A stretch of 64,000 bases of DNA from Perkinsela sp. pyNocScin1 (GCA_964019655.1 CAXHTR010000002.1:1-64000), one strand, 5' to 3'. Numbered from the stretch's first letter, positions 41,905-51,984 are shown. Program-made: numbers and translations. Notes: a model not told the origin generated them from the sequence alone.

Positions 41905-42567
41905 TCAAATCTTTATGACTTCCCTTGCGCGCTCACAGACATCGTCCCTATTCCAGTAGCTTTTCAGCCCACCGATACGCATACTCGGACCTTGAAGTGT
42001 ACAGTCGTAGATGGTTGATGGAAACGCAGATACGAGCAAAAAATCTTGCTTCACTACTTTGTGTGATATATCGATGGCGTCCATTGGTGGAAGGTTAACC
42101 AATGGACCGAGAGCCCTGATTTGGTTGAATGAAATGTCAAAATATTCAATTTTCCGAGGAAGATACTCCAGATCGATGCGACCAAAGATCTCGTTTCTCG
42201 AGAGATCCACATGTCGAGCTTCTCTTGGCAGCATGCGAGTTTCCACGCTGTACCGCTACATGCATTTATCCACTGTGAGCTTTTCGACTGCTGGTGGAGC
42301 GACCTGGAGCGCAAAGTTACCGATGGCATATTCTTTGTAGTACAGTGCGATGACTTTTCCATCTCGGCAACGTACACCCTCGTAGTTGTAAACATAGAGG
42401 CACGGGCAAAGGTTCTCATCGTCAAAAAGCATCATTCGTGCAGCTTTCAAAGTATCAGAGACTGTGCTGAAAAAATTGAGCATGAGGTCACACTGTTTTG
42501 ACACCATTACGCTATTGCGGCTTATTCCTCGGGATTCCACAGCGTAAAGAAGAACAGTGAAGATCAT
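41905..42567 (-). pseudogene. Subfamily B LRR gene with in-frame TAG
   Basis: One continuous minus-strand frame is broken only by TAG at 42256-42258. Upstream is the leader MIFTVLLYAVES, a region with VRCRDGK and the repeat start KLTVDKCM. Downstream is RYSVETRMLPREARHVDLSRNEIFGRIDLEYLP and the subfamily-type end KQDFLLVSAFPSTI. In the two intact subfamily B genes the position of the stop is Gln (NCRQYS, SCRQHF), so a CAG to TAG change explains it. Other genes here use TAG as a normal stop (for example 17024-17026), so recoding is not suggested. Confidence 0.75.
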
Positions 42568-42691
42568 TTCTCAGTTTAAATTAAAGAATTGAAACACACA
42601 CATTCAACCTGAAACAAGAATTTTCAGTACTCTCTTTGGGTAAACTTATTAAAACTTAATAATCAATTGATCAATTAAACATATTCTATAC

Positions 42692-44089
42692 CTAAGCCCA
42701 AGGCTTCAGTACGTCCTTTTTGAGCTTGATAGTGAAGTCCTTTGTGTCCTCAACTGGATTGCCATTTTCCTGAAGACATCTTTCGACTCCGCATTCCTCC
42801 AAATACAAAGCTTTTAAGCCCAGGGGAATCGGCCCAACACGCAACACCTCGTTCTCGAACGCATTATTCCCCAAGTTGATGATTACCAGTGACTTTGGGA
42901 AATCAAGGAGCTGCAGGACCCCACACAGCTTATTATCAGGAAAAATAGCCGCTTGTATACATTTGGCATCACTGCTTATGGCAAATGTCCCGTCCATCTT
43001 GTTTGCAGACATATCGATGACCTCAAGTCTTCTCGATGTAAGCGTGACACTGGCATCTCCGGTAATACGCATTTGTGGCAGCTCCAGCATTCTGATAGAA
43101 CCGTTTTGGTGCCTTAGGTCAATTGGGCCCGAAAAGTCGTTTCCGGTGAGACCTAAGACTACAAGAGAGTCTGGAAGTGATTGAATGCTGATTTCACCCT
43201 CAAACTGATTTTGGCTAGCCCGAAAAAAGTGCAAATTGGGAGGGAGGTTCAACAAGTCGATCATCCCAGTGAGTTCATTGTGTTCAACACAGAAATATGA
43301 AAGCGCTTGCGGCAGCTTCGTTGTATCGATGCTTCCAGTCAGCTTGTTTGAACCTAAATTGAAGTCTTGAAGCGATGCAGGTAGATTTGTCAGGTTAATG
43401 CTTCCAGATATTTTGTTCGAGAAGCCATCGAACTTAACAAGGGTTCTCGGTAGTTCCTCGAGATCAATCGATCCGTAGAATGCACACTCTGAGAAGTCAA
43501 ACTTTGTCAGCGCTGGCGGGAGCTCACGCAATCTTAAAGTTCCTTCTATCTTTGTTTTCATTATCATAAGCTTAGTCATACCCTTTGGTAGATTGCAAAA
43601 ATTTTCGAGCTTCGAAAAAGAGGATCTGTGTATTTTCAACGCTTCGAGCCCATCTGGCAGACTCCCAAGGTCCACGACACTTGAAGAATCTGCCTTGACT
43701 TCTAGCTTTCGCAGCGCGGCTGGTAACTTTGTAAAATCCACGGTAATGCCTAATCCAGTCACAAACAGACTCTCAACAGTTTTTGGCAACCACTCGGTGC
43801 GGACGTCGTCAAAAAAACCCGTTGTGACGGACTGCACATTACCTTCGGCGTCAAGAGTGCATTGTGGCATATCAGACAAATCCTTAAAATTTCCATTTTC
43901 GTCCCGGATATCACTTCGCTTACTTTTGCTGAAAGCAAGCTCTATCAAAGCCTGCTGGGACATGGAATCGTAATCGAGTCTGCCAAGCGCACTATATATA
44001 TCTGCCATTTGCATGACAGCGACAAAGGGCAGCATTCGTAAATTTTTATTGAGATCAAAAAGGGAAAAAATCAACAGCCACGGAAGCAT
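42692..44089 (-). CDS. LRR family protein (about 15 repeats)
   Basis: A 465-residue member, one of the longest here. The linker LGRLDYDSMSQQALIELAF and a cap without the usual cysteine pair (FKDLSDMPQC) are followed by about fifteen repeats (LPASLQDFNLGSNKLTGSID), some irregular near residues 330-380. The first ATG gives a 44-residue N-terminus with two hydrophobic stretches. Starting at the second Met (44035, MLPFVAVMQMA-D) would match the short leader of the family better. I kept the first because an AG lies just upstream of it. Confidence 0.85.
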   Translation of the reverse strand: MLPWLLIFSLFDLNKNLRMLPFVAVMQMADIYSALGRLDYDSMSQQALIELAFSKSKRSDIRDENGNFKDLSDMPQCTLDAEGNVQSVTTGFFDDVRTEWLPKTVESLFVTGLGITVDFTKLPAALRKLEVKADSSSVVDLGSLPDGLEALKIHRSSFSKLENFCNLPKGMTKLMIMKTKIEGTLRLRELPPALTKFDFSECAFYGSIDLEELPRTLVKFDGFSNKISGSINLTNLPASLQDFNLGSNKLTGSIDTTKLPQALSYFCVEHNELTGMIDLLNLPPNLHFFRASQNQFEGEISIQSLPDSLVVLGLTGNDFSGPIDLRHQNGSIRMLELPQMRITGDASVTLTSRRLEVIDMSANKMDGTFAISSDAKCIQAAIFPDNKLCGVLQLLDFPKSLVIINLGNNAFENEVLRVGPIPLGLKALYLEECGVERCLQENGNPVEDTKDFTIKLKKDVLKPWA

Positions 44090-44222
44090 TTTTCAAGAAC
44101 TTATTATTGTCTCAAATAAATAATGTTTCTGCTCTTTAAGTCCCATGACTTACACCTTACATGTGCGTTTAATCAGCGTAAATTATGTCGTATGCTCTTT
44201 CATGTAAATTTTCATTACCGTC

Positions 44223-45554
44223 TCATAAGTAGACCATAAGCATTCCATCTCGTCCGTCCCCCTCGTATTCGTCGAGATTGTTGCCCTTGAGATCAATTTT
44301 CTTCAGCGTCATTGGGACCATCGAAAAATCGATTTACCCTATGAAGGCATTTTGTCCTGCACACAGCTCTTCCAGGCCCTTTGGGAGCTGCAATAAATTT
44401 ACGCTGCCCGAAAATTTGTTATCGGATATGAATAAGTTCAACAGCGGCTTGGGCAGCGAGCAGAAGTCAAATTCTCCTTCAAATTGGTTATTTTCGAGTA
44501 CGAGCCACTCCATCGTTCTCGCCAGGTCACAAGTTTGAACGCTGCCTTGAAATTTATTTTCACTTAGATTCAGAGTGTTGAGAGACCGTGATAGCTCACT
44601 AAAAGCAATTGATCCGCTGAGATCGCAGGCACCAAGGTCTAAGTCCACAAGATGCTTCGGTAGGACACTTGTGTCGACTGTCCCACCGAACTGACTATCA
44701 TTCACGCGAAAGTTCACAAGCGCATGAGGAAGTGTTTCAAGCTTCATTTTCCCCGTAAAGGAGTTCCCTCCGACGACGAATGTCTCCAAACTCTTTGGAA
44801 GACTGTCCCAATCAATAGTCCCTTTCATCTCGTTATCCATAGCATTTAAAAGCTTCAGATCTTTTGGACTGTTAGCAAAGTGGATATCCCCCGTTAGCTT
44901 ATTCTCCGAAAAGTCTATCTGTCCGATTTTCGTATTGAGGTTTGTGAGGTTCAGCTCACCATGAAATTGATTCTTCGCAGCCCAAATATCCTGAAGAGGG
45001 CATGGTAAACTCGTCAAGTCCACTGTCCCCGTAAAGGCGTTGTTTTCGATATCCAATTCTATAAGGCGAGGTGGAAGCGTCGCGAAATCGAGCTTTCCGT
45101 GCATACGGTTAGATTTAATTAAGAAATGCTCGAGGCTCTGTGGGAGATTCGCTGTCTCGATGCTGCCCTCATAGAAATTGCCACTAACATCAAAATAAAC
45201 AATAAGTTGCGGGAGGTCTCTGCTCTCAATCTTTCCACGGAGCTTCTGCTTGATCAAAGTGAGATCTCTGATGGTATCTGGAAGAAAGCGAAAATTTACA
45301 CTCCCGTTCAGTGTAGGGTCTTCTTCATCGTTAGAACCAAGCTCAAAACCTAAAATCACATCAGAGCCTGGGTCAATATTGGTTCCTGGCCAACCCTCAA
45401 TGTCATAGTAGTTTCCGTGGAGGTCTTTGAAGGCGCTCTGATTCTGTACACCTGCAATGAACATTTCCATCTTGGCCTGCTGTGTGAGCAGCGACGGGTC
45501 GAGCCGGGTGAGGTGCGGGTCTGCGCTTTGTATAAGAATGAGCAATTGTATCAT
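44223..45554 (-). pseudogene. LRR family gene with premature TAA near the 3' end
   Basis: The open frame from 45554 gives MIQLLILIQSA-D, LTRLDPSLLTQQAKMEMF, a Cys-less cap (YYDIEGWPGTNID) and about fourteen repeats, then stops at TAA (44334-44336) inside a repeat (QNAFIG*). The same frame continues for 36 more codons with another repeat (VPMTLKKIDLKGNNL) and an end resembling relatives (DGMLMVYL), stopping at TGA 44223. An AAA to TAA change would explain it. The shortened product of 406 residues could still be made. Confidence 0.75.
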
Positions 45555-45765
45555 TTTCTAAGGATTACTTGTACTTAGAAAGACAATACAGTACAAAGGT
45601 CGAAGTCTCATTGATGAGACGGCATGACTTTAATATGGATCTAATACAGCTCAATAAAATTTCTTATGAATCAACATGAACAGCTGACTACCTTTTTTAT
45701 CAGCACAATGCCAGCGTTCCAGATACATATAGGGGTGCCATATAACGCCATCCCTTTGTGCCTTT

Positions 45766-47208
45766 TTACCGCCTCAGCTCCACACGAGTGAGAAAGCCAT
45801 CATCTCCCATTTCAGCAGAGAAATCTGCGTCATTATCTAAAACGCGTGCGATCTTGTTGTTCGAAAAGTCTATTGTTTGAACAGATTCCGGTATCGCTCC
45901 GACAAGCAAATCCCCTGAAAATTCATTGTGCTCCGCGTGGATCCGCTGAATTTTAGCAGGTAGACCCGAGAGGTCGACATTCCCGCAAAAATGATTCTTC
46001 GCGATGACAAGCAGCACCATATTCGGCGGAAGACTCCTCAGGTCGAAGTCCCCGCTAAATTGATTGGACGCGATGTTCAAATTGCAGAGACCACTTGGAA
46101 GATCCTGCGCAGGCACACTCCCGTGTAATTTATTCTCAGACATGGTGAGCGTTTGCATGCCAGCGCCCATGTCCGAGAATGCGACAGTTCCCTGAAAAAG
46201 ATTGTTTGCGATGGACACGCTCTGCATGAAGCGCGGCCATAGCGCGGGTTCGAGACTTCCCTCAAATTTGTTTTGAAAGATCAGGAGACACTCGATGTTC
46301 TGCGGAAGGTCTCCAAAGAAGAAAAAGCCTGTGAGCTCGTTGCAGTGGAGGCTGAGGGCCATGATATTCTTAGGGAGTGACTTCACGTGGAAACTGCCCT
46401 CAAAACGGTTCTGGTGCACGTTAAAGTCAGTGAGCGCTTCCGGCGCGTTCAAAAGCGCAATGGACCCCGTCAGTGCGTTGTTGTTGATGCACACTGTTTG
46501 AAGCGTTCTACTGAGCCGCGTGAGGTCGACTTCCCCCGAAAATTTATTCGCATCTGCCAAGAAACCTTTGAGACGCGGGGGTAAGCTAGTTAAATTGAGA
46601 CTCCCGTGGAATTCGTTCGACTGAATGATAAAAATTTCCATCTGAGGGGGGAGCGACGTGCAGTCAATCTCCCCTACAAACGCATTGTGACCGATATTGA
46701 ACCGAATAATCGTTCTTGGTAGATCTTCTACATCAATGCTCCCAGAAAGTGCGTTTTCTGCGACGGAAAACGTATCGACGTGCGGTGGAATGTCACTTGC
46801 TACAAGTTTCCCCTCAAGCGCGTTGCTATCAAGACTAACCCACAAGACGGAGTGGGGAATGAACGCAAATTGTACTCGTCCACCGAGCGAATGTGCATTT
46901 ACTTGGCGCTGATGCAGCCGAATATCTCGAACATAATCGTTTCTGTCACACTGCACACCGTGCCAGTCGCACATGGAAAGGAAGGAGCCAGTCTCGTCAG
47001 TAAAGCCACTTGCATTCGTAACACCTCCAAATGCGATTTCCATCTTGGCCTGGTCGGTGAACATTTCAGGGTGAAGCTTGCCGAGGTTTGTGTCGAGGGG
47101 GTGATCGGCAGCGGTGAGTACGCTGAAAAGCATATTTTGCATTTTGAAAGATATAGAATCAGAGATCATTGAAGTGAAATCTAGACGGAGTTTCTTCGCT
47201 CCAACCAT
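45766..47208 (-). CDS. LRR family protein (about 15 repeats)
   Basis: A 480-residue member if the first ATG is used. A later Met (47142 or 47133, MLFSVLTAADHP) would give the family-type leader, and the extra N-terminal 22-25 residues have no counterpart in relatives. The linker is LGKLHPEMFTDQAKMEIAF, followed by the cap FLSMCDWHGVQCD with both cysteines. About fifteen repeats follow (LPPRLKGFLADANKFSGEVD), and the end is DGFLTRVELRR. Confidence 0.87.
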   Translation of the reverse strand: MVGAKKLRLDFTSMISDSISFKMQNMLFSVLTAADHPLDTNLGKLHPEMFTDQAKMEIAFGGVTNASGFTDETGSFLSMCDWHGVQCDRNDYVRDIRLHQRQVNAHSLGGRVQFAFIPHSVLWVSLDSNALEGKLVASDIPPHVDTFSVAENALSGSIDVEDLPRTIIRFNIGHNAFVGEIDCTSLPPQMEIFIIQSNEFHGSLNLTSLPPRLKGFLADANKFSGEVDLTRLSRTLQTVCINNNALTGSIALLNAPEALTDFNVHQNRFEGSFHVKSLPKNIMALSLHCNELTGFFFFGDLPQNIECLLIFQNKFEGSLEPALWPRFMQSVSIANNLFQGTVAFSDMGAGMQTLTMSENKLHGSVPAQDLPSGLCNLNIASNQFSGDFDLRSLPPNMVLLVIAKNHFCGNVDLSGLPAKIQRIHAEHNEFSGDLLVGAIPESVQTIDFSNNKIARVLDNDADFSAEMGDDGFLTRVELRR

Positions 47209-47323
47209 GATTGACTTGGCTTACTCTTTTAAAGAATGGCTTATGCGCACAGGAATTCGGAGATTTGTTAAGTTTTACTTTCGGCCCTTTCGGTCTTCGG
47301 CCACGACACAAGAGACCTCGATG

Positions 47324-47977
47324 TCAGTATTTACTCAGCCGAAAAATTTTCTTTTCATGCGGTGAGCGATCAGCTGGCGTCAGCGGTACAATCTGAAATG
47401 GATCTTCAGAGTGTGGGTTCTTTCCGACAACAACAGCTGTCAAGTCAACTGGAAGTTTCGCGTAGTAAATTTTTTGGTCAACTTGATTCTGACTAAAGTT
47501 CAGCGATCGCATGTTCTTCGGCAGGCGAAGCAGCGTAACTTTACCCTGGATGTTATTGTCCATCACAGAGAACCACTCGAGCTTGTCTGGTAGCGTGTTG
47601 AAGTTCACGACGCCGAAAATATTGTTTGAGTGTAAATTGACTTCGATAGCGTCGCGTGGGAGCCGACGAGTGTTGACAGGAAAGTGCTGCCTGCAACTTG
47701 TGATAGAAAGCCACCGGACAGTCTGCGGTGCGTAGCTTAACTGAACATTGCCAAAAAAGTCACGCATGTAGCGTATGCCGACGACTGTGCCTTTCTTGCA
47801 CTGGATGCCCTCCCAGAGTGAAGTGGTTTCACCACTGCATATTGCGCTGTTTGTATCGCCATAAGTGATCTGATCCAAGCGTTGCTGATGGATCTTCTGG
47901 AAGAACAACTGCATGAGTTGCTGCTGCATACGCCTATCGTCGTCAGAGTCGATACAGATTAAAATTGAAAATATCAT
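47324..47977 (-). CDS. LRR protein, short subfamily B
   Basis: A 217-residue protein, the best-preserved partner of the gene at 27460. The leader is MIFSILICI-D. The N-terminal region is Gln-rich (RRMQQQLMQLFFQKIHQQR). A two-cysteine region (AICSGETTSLWEGIQC) is followed by the signature SCRQHFPVNTRRLPRDA, repeats (LPDKLEWFSVMDNNIQGKVT) and the ending DQKIYYAKLPVDL. The ATG at 47977 is chosen because a CTCTCAG acceptor lies eight bases upstream. The extra upstream codons lack an ATG. Confidence 0.8.
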   Translation of the reverse strand: MIFSILICIDSDDDRRMQQQLMQLFFQKIHQQRLDQITYGDTNSAICSGETTSLWEGIQCKKGTVVGIRYMRDFFGNVQLSYAPQTVRWLSITSCRQHFPVNTRRLPRDAIEVNLHSNNIFGVVNFNTLPDKLEWFSVMDNNIQGKVTLLRLPKNMRSLNFSQNQVDQKIYYAKLPVDLTAVVVGKNPHSEDPFQIVPLTPADRSPHEKKIFRLSKY

Positions 47978-48120
47978 TGTGAATTCTGAGAGTAAAAAGT
48001 TGGTGATATGATTGAACGACAAAACATTGCGCCAGTCACATACAGAATGAATTTGGGTGCAAGTTTGAGATCTTTTTGCATGTATTAGGTTTAAAGTGTT
48101 CTAGGAGTTAAATTTCTTTC

Positions 48121-49224
48121 TCATTGATCATAAGAATATTGAGATTCATGCGAATCCAAGAGCTCATCAAGCGTTTCCAGTGCCCTCCTTTTATTCGAGG
48201 TGCCAAAAAGGCGGTAGGCGCTTTGAATGATGTCACAAGGGTTTTCCATCTGACCGAGGTTATACCAAAAAGAGTTATCTATCGAAATTGCACTACTTCT
48301 CTGATTCGCCTTGCATATTGCTCCCAGTAGCTTCATGTCGCTATTCTGAATCCAAAACTTGGAATAGAATTTATTCGTTGCTCGAAGTGAAAGCAGCAGA
48401 TTGCAATACTCTGGAGGTAATGGTGATTTGTTCAGAATGTTCAAGTTACATCTTGTAAAAGCTCTTTCATTTTCAAAGATTTTCTCTGCGCCCAATGGGT
48501 CACATAGCTCTTCGGTATTAAAGAAAATCTTATTGTCAAGTCGTAGTCCAACACTACCCGGTTTCAAGGGAATCGAAATTTTACTCAAATCACTTTCGGT
48601 TAGCCATAAGGAAGATCGGAATGAATTTTGCATCTGATACTCAAAAAGCGCTTTTTGTTTCGGGTGCCCAATTCTCTTGGAGCTTAGAACATATCGAGAA
48701 ATATTGAGTATTCTGATCTTCAGTAGCTCTGGATCGTTCGTTTGCTGTATGTTGTACAGTGGGTCATGAAAATATGGTATCTTGAAATGCTTGCTGTCTG
48801 GAAGAACATAGAATTCATTTCCTAAAATGGACCAGAGATACGCCTTCGAAATCCAGATATTCTCGCGAAATCCGAACGCTTCTGCATAGTCTTCAAGCGA
48901 ACACATTTGCTTGAAGCCGAATGGCCGTGCATAGGATACGAGAAAATGCCGTCGGCGTAGGTAAAAATCAAAGAGACATTCTCCATTCTTTATTTGAGAA
49001 ATGTTGTAGTATGCGACTGGCCCCCAAGCAGTCGGTACCGTTACTGCCTCGGCGTTTGCCATAAGCTGAGCTCTTTTAAAACCTCCTATTTCTCTACTTA
49101 TGCACAAATCGAGATCACATTTCTTCACCCAGAGTGCATGCTGAAAGCCTCTGCAGCGCAGATAAAAGCATGCACATGGCGGCCGGATGGGTCTTCCGGT
49201 GAGCAATTCAACTTCCATGTACAT
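48121..49224 (-). CDS. Hypothetical protein with four diverged internal repeats
   Basis: A 367-residue protein from the first ATG at 49224. A strong pyrimidine tract (TTTGTTTTTTTG) and an AG (CTCGAG) lie upstream. I do not recognise the family. By eye it holds four diverged units of about 80 residues, each with an aromatic-Ser/Lys-x-W motif: FQHALWVKKCDL, FRENIWISKAYL, FRSSLWLTESDL and YSKFWIQNSDM. Each is followed by an aromatic segment such as VAYYNISQIKNG, KIFFNTEELCDP or SFWYNLGQMENP. There is no membrane segment and no clear leader. It stands alone inside the LRR block. Confidence 0.7.
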   Translation of the reverse strand: MYMEVELLTGRPIRPPCACFYLRCRGFQHALWVKKCDLDLCISREIGGFKRAQLMANAEAVTVPTAWGPVAYYNISQIKNGECLFDFYLRRRHFLVSYARPFGFKQMCSLEDYAEAFGFRENIWISKAYLWSILGNEFYVLPDSKHFKIPYFHDPLYNIQQTNDPELLKIRILNISRYVLSSKRIGHPKQKALFEYQMQNSFRSSLWLTESDLSKISIPLKPGSVGLRLDNKIFFNTEELCDPLGAEKIFENERAFTRCNLNILNKSPLPPEYCNLLLSLRATNKFYSKFWIQNSDMKLLGAICKANQRSSAISIDNSFWYNLGQMENPCDIIQSAYRLFGTSNKRRALETLDELLDSHESQYSYDQ

Positions 49225-49355
49225 TTTTACTTTACAAGTGGAATCCTCGAGATTGAACAAAAAAACAAAGCAAGCAGAGGTGAGTTTAGAAAAGCCAAAC
49301 TACAATAATCTCAGAATTATCTCTTTCATATGGATCGAAGCCTTCACCTATTTCA

Positions 49356-50015
49356 TCAACTTTCGTAAATAAACGTGCGAAAGCCTAAACGGCCGAACAT
49401 CGCGTACGAGCGATAGTCGCTTTCTTTCCCGAGCAGAATCTTGTCATCAAAATCGTTCCAAGTGAAGTCGAAACTGTAACGCCTCGTCGTGTCGCCCTCT
49501 GGTAGATAGCGGAAGCTGTCATTTATATGATCGATGTGACCGCGCAAGGTCCGTAGGTTCAGCTCACCCGATAGACCATTTCGATGGCAGTCGAGCGACT
49601 CAAACTTCGGGGGAAGCTGTGACAAGTCGATAGTCCCTGTCAGGGCATTGCACGATACGTCCAAAAACTCCATTGTCTGTGGCAAACATGTGAGCTCAAC
49701 TTCACCTGTGAGGTAGTTCGCGTTGACTCGCATTTCTTGTAGATGCGGTGGGAGATTCTCTTGGCTAAGCTCTCCACCCTTGAACAAACCAGTGAAACGT
49801 ATGAGCATGATGCGTCGCTGGTCATCGAATCGAAGTTGGGGATGCCAAGATTCGATCTCCGTAAAGTAACCTTGTGCATCTTTAAAGCGACTCTCATTGT
49901 TCAGAACAAAGGAATCCATGAAGATCTCCATGATCATTTGCTCAGAGAGGCAGTCTTTGTTGAAGCGCCCAAGCGATGCTATGTCTGCAGATGCGAAGAA
50001 AGACAGCGGTGACAT
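49356..50015 (-). CDS. LRR family protein (3-4 repeats)
   Basis: A 219-residue short member. The leader is MSPLSFFASA-D, followed by LGRFNKDCLSEQMIMEIF and a Cys-less cap (FTEIESWHPQLRFDD). Three or four repeats follow (LPQTMEFLDVSCNALTGTID), then about 65 residues of non-repeat C-terminal sequence rich in Asp, Arg and Tyr. The ATG at 50015 is used because the upstream in-frame codons have no ATG. Confidence 0.83.
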   Translation of the reverse strand: MSPLSFFASADIASLGRFNKDCLSEQMIMEIFMDSFVLNNESRFKDAQGYFTEIESWHPQLRFDDQRRIMLIRFTGLFKGGELSQENLPPHLQEMRVNANYLTGEVELTCLPQTMEFLDVSCNALTGTIDLSQLPPKFESLDCHRNGLSGELNLRTLRGHIDHINDSFRYLPEGDTTRRYSFDFTWNDFDDKILLGKESDYRSYAMFGRLGFRTFIYES

Positions 50016-50137
50016 GATTAAAATGTTCAAACGATAATCTTATATAAACGAATCAAATGTCACTTCAATCGTCTCTGTCAATTTGCATTACTTTTTCAAC
50101 TAATGTGGGCCCTGCTTATAGGCCTGTCTGCATATAT

Positions 50138-50869
50138 CTAAAAATTGTCCTCATCAAAATTGTTGTCAGATACATCCCAGTACTGAATATCATTAGGGAG
50201 AGCCTGGACATTCAGGACGCCGTGAAAGCGGTTTTCGTATATTTCAAAGCGCTGCATACCTTCCGGAAGACCTTCCAGCGCTATTGTTCCGAAGAAATCG
50301 TTCTCTTCTATGTTGAAATGGAGAATGCTTCGTGGCAGCGCTGCGATATCGACGCTTCCCGTAAATCGGTTCTTCGATATATTGAACCTTTCCAAAGATG
50401 CAGGAAGATCTGCGAAGCCCACACTTCCTGAAAGTTCGTTACTGTGAAGATCGATCTTCTGAAGGTCCGGAGGGAGATCCGCGCAGTTCAGTGAGCCATA
50501 AAAATTGTTTGAGTCCAAGAAGAGTGTCCGAAGCTTTCGCGGCAGTGACGCGGCCTGTATGATCCCACGAATTCTATTATATGCGATCGTCAAATACCTA
50601 ATTTCTGGTGGGAGCATCGTGATTTCGATGTCTGCTGTTGCGGAAAAGCTTTCGGTGAAGCGAATGTTCGTCACACGATCCGCATCATCACAATAGATTT
50701 CATTCCAGTCGCACACGTCGCGGAACGTCCCATCATCCTCGCGGTATGGAATGAGTGACTCGTCCTTCATTTGGCTCATGAACAGTTCCATCAAGGCCTG
50801 GTCAGTGAGCATACTGCGATCGAAGCGCCCAAGAGATGCGTCGGCACAGTAAATGATTGTCAAAAGCAT
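50138..50869 (-). CDS. LRR family protein (about 7 repeats)
   Basis: A 243-residue member. The leader is MLLTIIYCA-D, followed by LGRFDRSMLTDQALMELF and the cap FRDVCDWNEIYCDD with both cysteines. Seven regular repeats follow (LPASLERFNISKNRFTGSVD). It ends abruptly after the last repeat (SDNNFDEDNF), so it lacks the C-terminal extension of longer relatives. Confidence 0.87.
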   Translation of the reverse strand: MLLTIIYCADASLGRFDRSMLTDQALMELFMSQMKDESLIPYREDDGTFRDVCDWNEIYCDDADRVTNIRFTESFSATADIEITMLPPEIRYLTIAYNRIRGIIQAASLPRKLRTLFLDSNNFYGSLNCADLPPDLQKIDLHSNELSGSVGFADLPASLERFNISKNRFTGSVDIAALPRSILHFNIEENDFFGTIALEGLPEGMQRFEIYENRFHGVLNVQALPNDIQYWDVSDNNFDEDNF

Positions 50870-50945
50870 AGTAAATCTTCAGAATTAAAAAGGACTCGAT
50901 CTCAATTCTATTACAAATGGCATGGGAAGAACAAACTGTGTCTTC

Positions 50946-51977
50946 TTAACTATTCCAACGCCACTCCCATGAAAAATAGACTGCGACAAACCCGTCCCGA
51001 AAGTCCAAAAGATATTCCTTATCATTCTCGTCTAGCACGCAGGTGATTCGATTGAGCGCCAGGTCAACGCTCATTGGGCGCAGGTCTCGATGAATACGCG
51101 CGATACCCTGCAGATTGTTACTTCGGACGCTGAGTGTCTCCAGATTTTTCGGAACTTTGAGAAGGCTGAGTTCCCCTGAAAAACTGTTCTCGTTCAGCAA
51201 AAGTACACGAAGTGCGGGAGGGAGATTTTGAAAGTTTAGCCCACCGCACAGCTGATTGTGTGAGAGGTCGATTTCTTTCAGTGTTGCAGGGAGCCTTGCA
51301 AGCTCTATTTCACCCGAAAATGCATTGGAAAAGAGAACGAGCGATTCAAGTTGTGGTGGCAGGCGACTGAGGTAGATCGAACCGTGCAGAGAATTTTTTG
51401 ACAAGTCGATTTTGCGTAGTGCTCGTGGTAGATTCGTCAGCGCAGCGTTCCCCTCGAAAAAGTTTCCGCTCACATTGAGATCAGAAACGCTTTGTGGTAG
51501 ATTTTCGAGGTCCAGCGTTCCAAAGAATTTACTGCTAACGAGATGCAGTTTGCCAAGCGTACGCGGGAGGCCACGCCAGTCGACACTGCCGTGAAACTTT
51601 GTTGCACAGATGGTGAGCTTCTGCAGATCCGGTGGCAGGCGCTTCGTGTCCAGCGTGCCATGAAGATTCAAACTCTTCAAAAAGATTTCGGTGACTGTAT
51701 CTGGCGCATACTCGAGGGCCGGCTGTCCCTCTACATCGTCGAAAAAATAGATGCTGAATACGTCACCTGCTGAGTCAATCTCGAATACCACGTATTCAGC
51801 GGTTTCCCATGTGCTGAATGGGAGGTATTCGCCCTCAGCATTCTGAAATGCCCGTTTTGTCTCATCAGCGAGGTTCTCGACGAGCAGTTCGAGGAGCCCC
51901 TGCGTGTCGAGCATACTCCGATCAAACTTGCCGACGGCAGAGTCAGCAGTAAGCACGCAGAGAAAAAACGAATGCAT
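50946..51977 (-). CDS. LRR family protein (about 10 repeats)
   Basis: A 343-residue member. The leader is MHSFFLCVLTA-D, followed by VGKFDRSMLDTQGLLELL and a Cys-less cap (YLPFSTWETAEYV). Ten repeats follow (LPATLKEIDLSHNQLCGGLN). The C-terminus contains DGFVAVYF. The start at 51977 is preferred over an upstream in-frame ATG (52025) because a strong pyrimidine tract and AG lie just upstream of 51977 and the leader then matches the family. Confidence 0.87.
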   Translation of the reverse strand: MHSFFLCVLTADSAVGKFDRSMLDTQGLLELLVENLADETKRAFQNAEGEYLPFSTWETAEYVVFEIDSAGDVFSIYFFDDVEGQPALEYAPDTVTEIFLKSLNLHGTLDTKRLPPDLQKLTICATKFHGSVDWRGLPRTLGKLHLVSSKFFGTLDLENLPQSVSDLNVSGNFFEGNAALTNLPRALRKIDLSKNSLHGSIYLSRLPPQLESLVLFSNAFSGEIELARLPATLKEIDLSHNQLCGGLNFQNLPPALRVLLLNENSFSGELSLLKVPKNLETLSVRSNNLQGIARIHRDLRPMSVDLALNRITCVLDENDKEYLLDFRDGFVAVYFSWEWRWNS

Positions 51978-51984
51978 GGGAATT

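Noticed and set aside
42256-44336. Reassignment of TAG/TAA to amino acids, as in some kinetoplastids
   Set aside because: Housekeeping-type genes here end normally with TAA and TAG (for example RRS1 with TAG, EF2 with TAA), and only isolated members of a fast-changing family contain internal stops.
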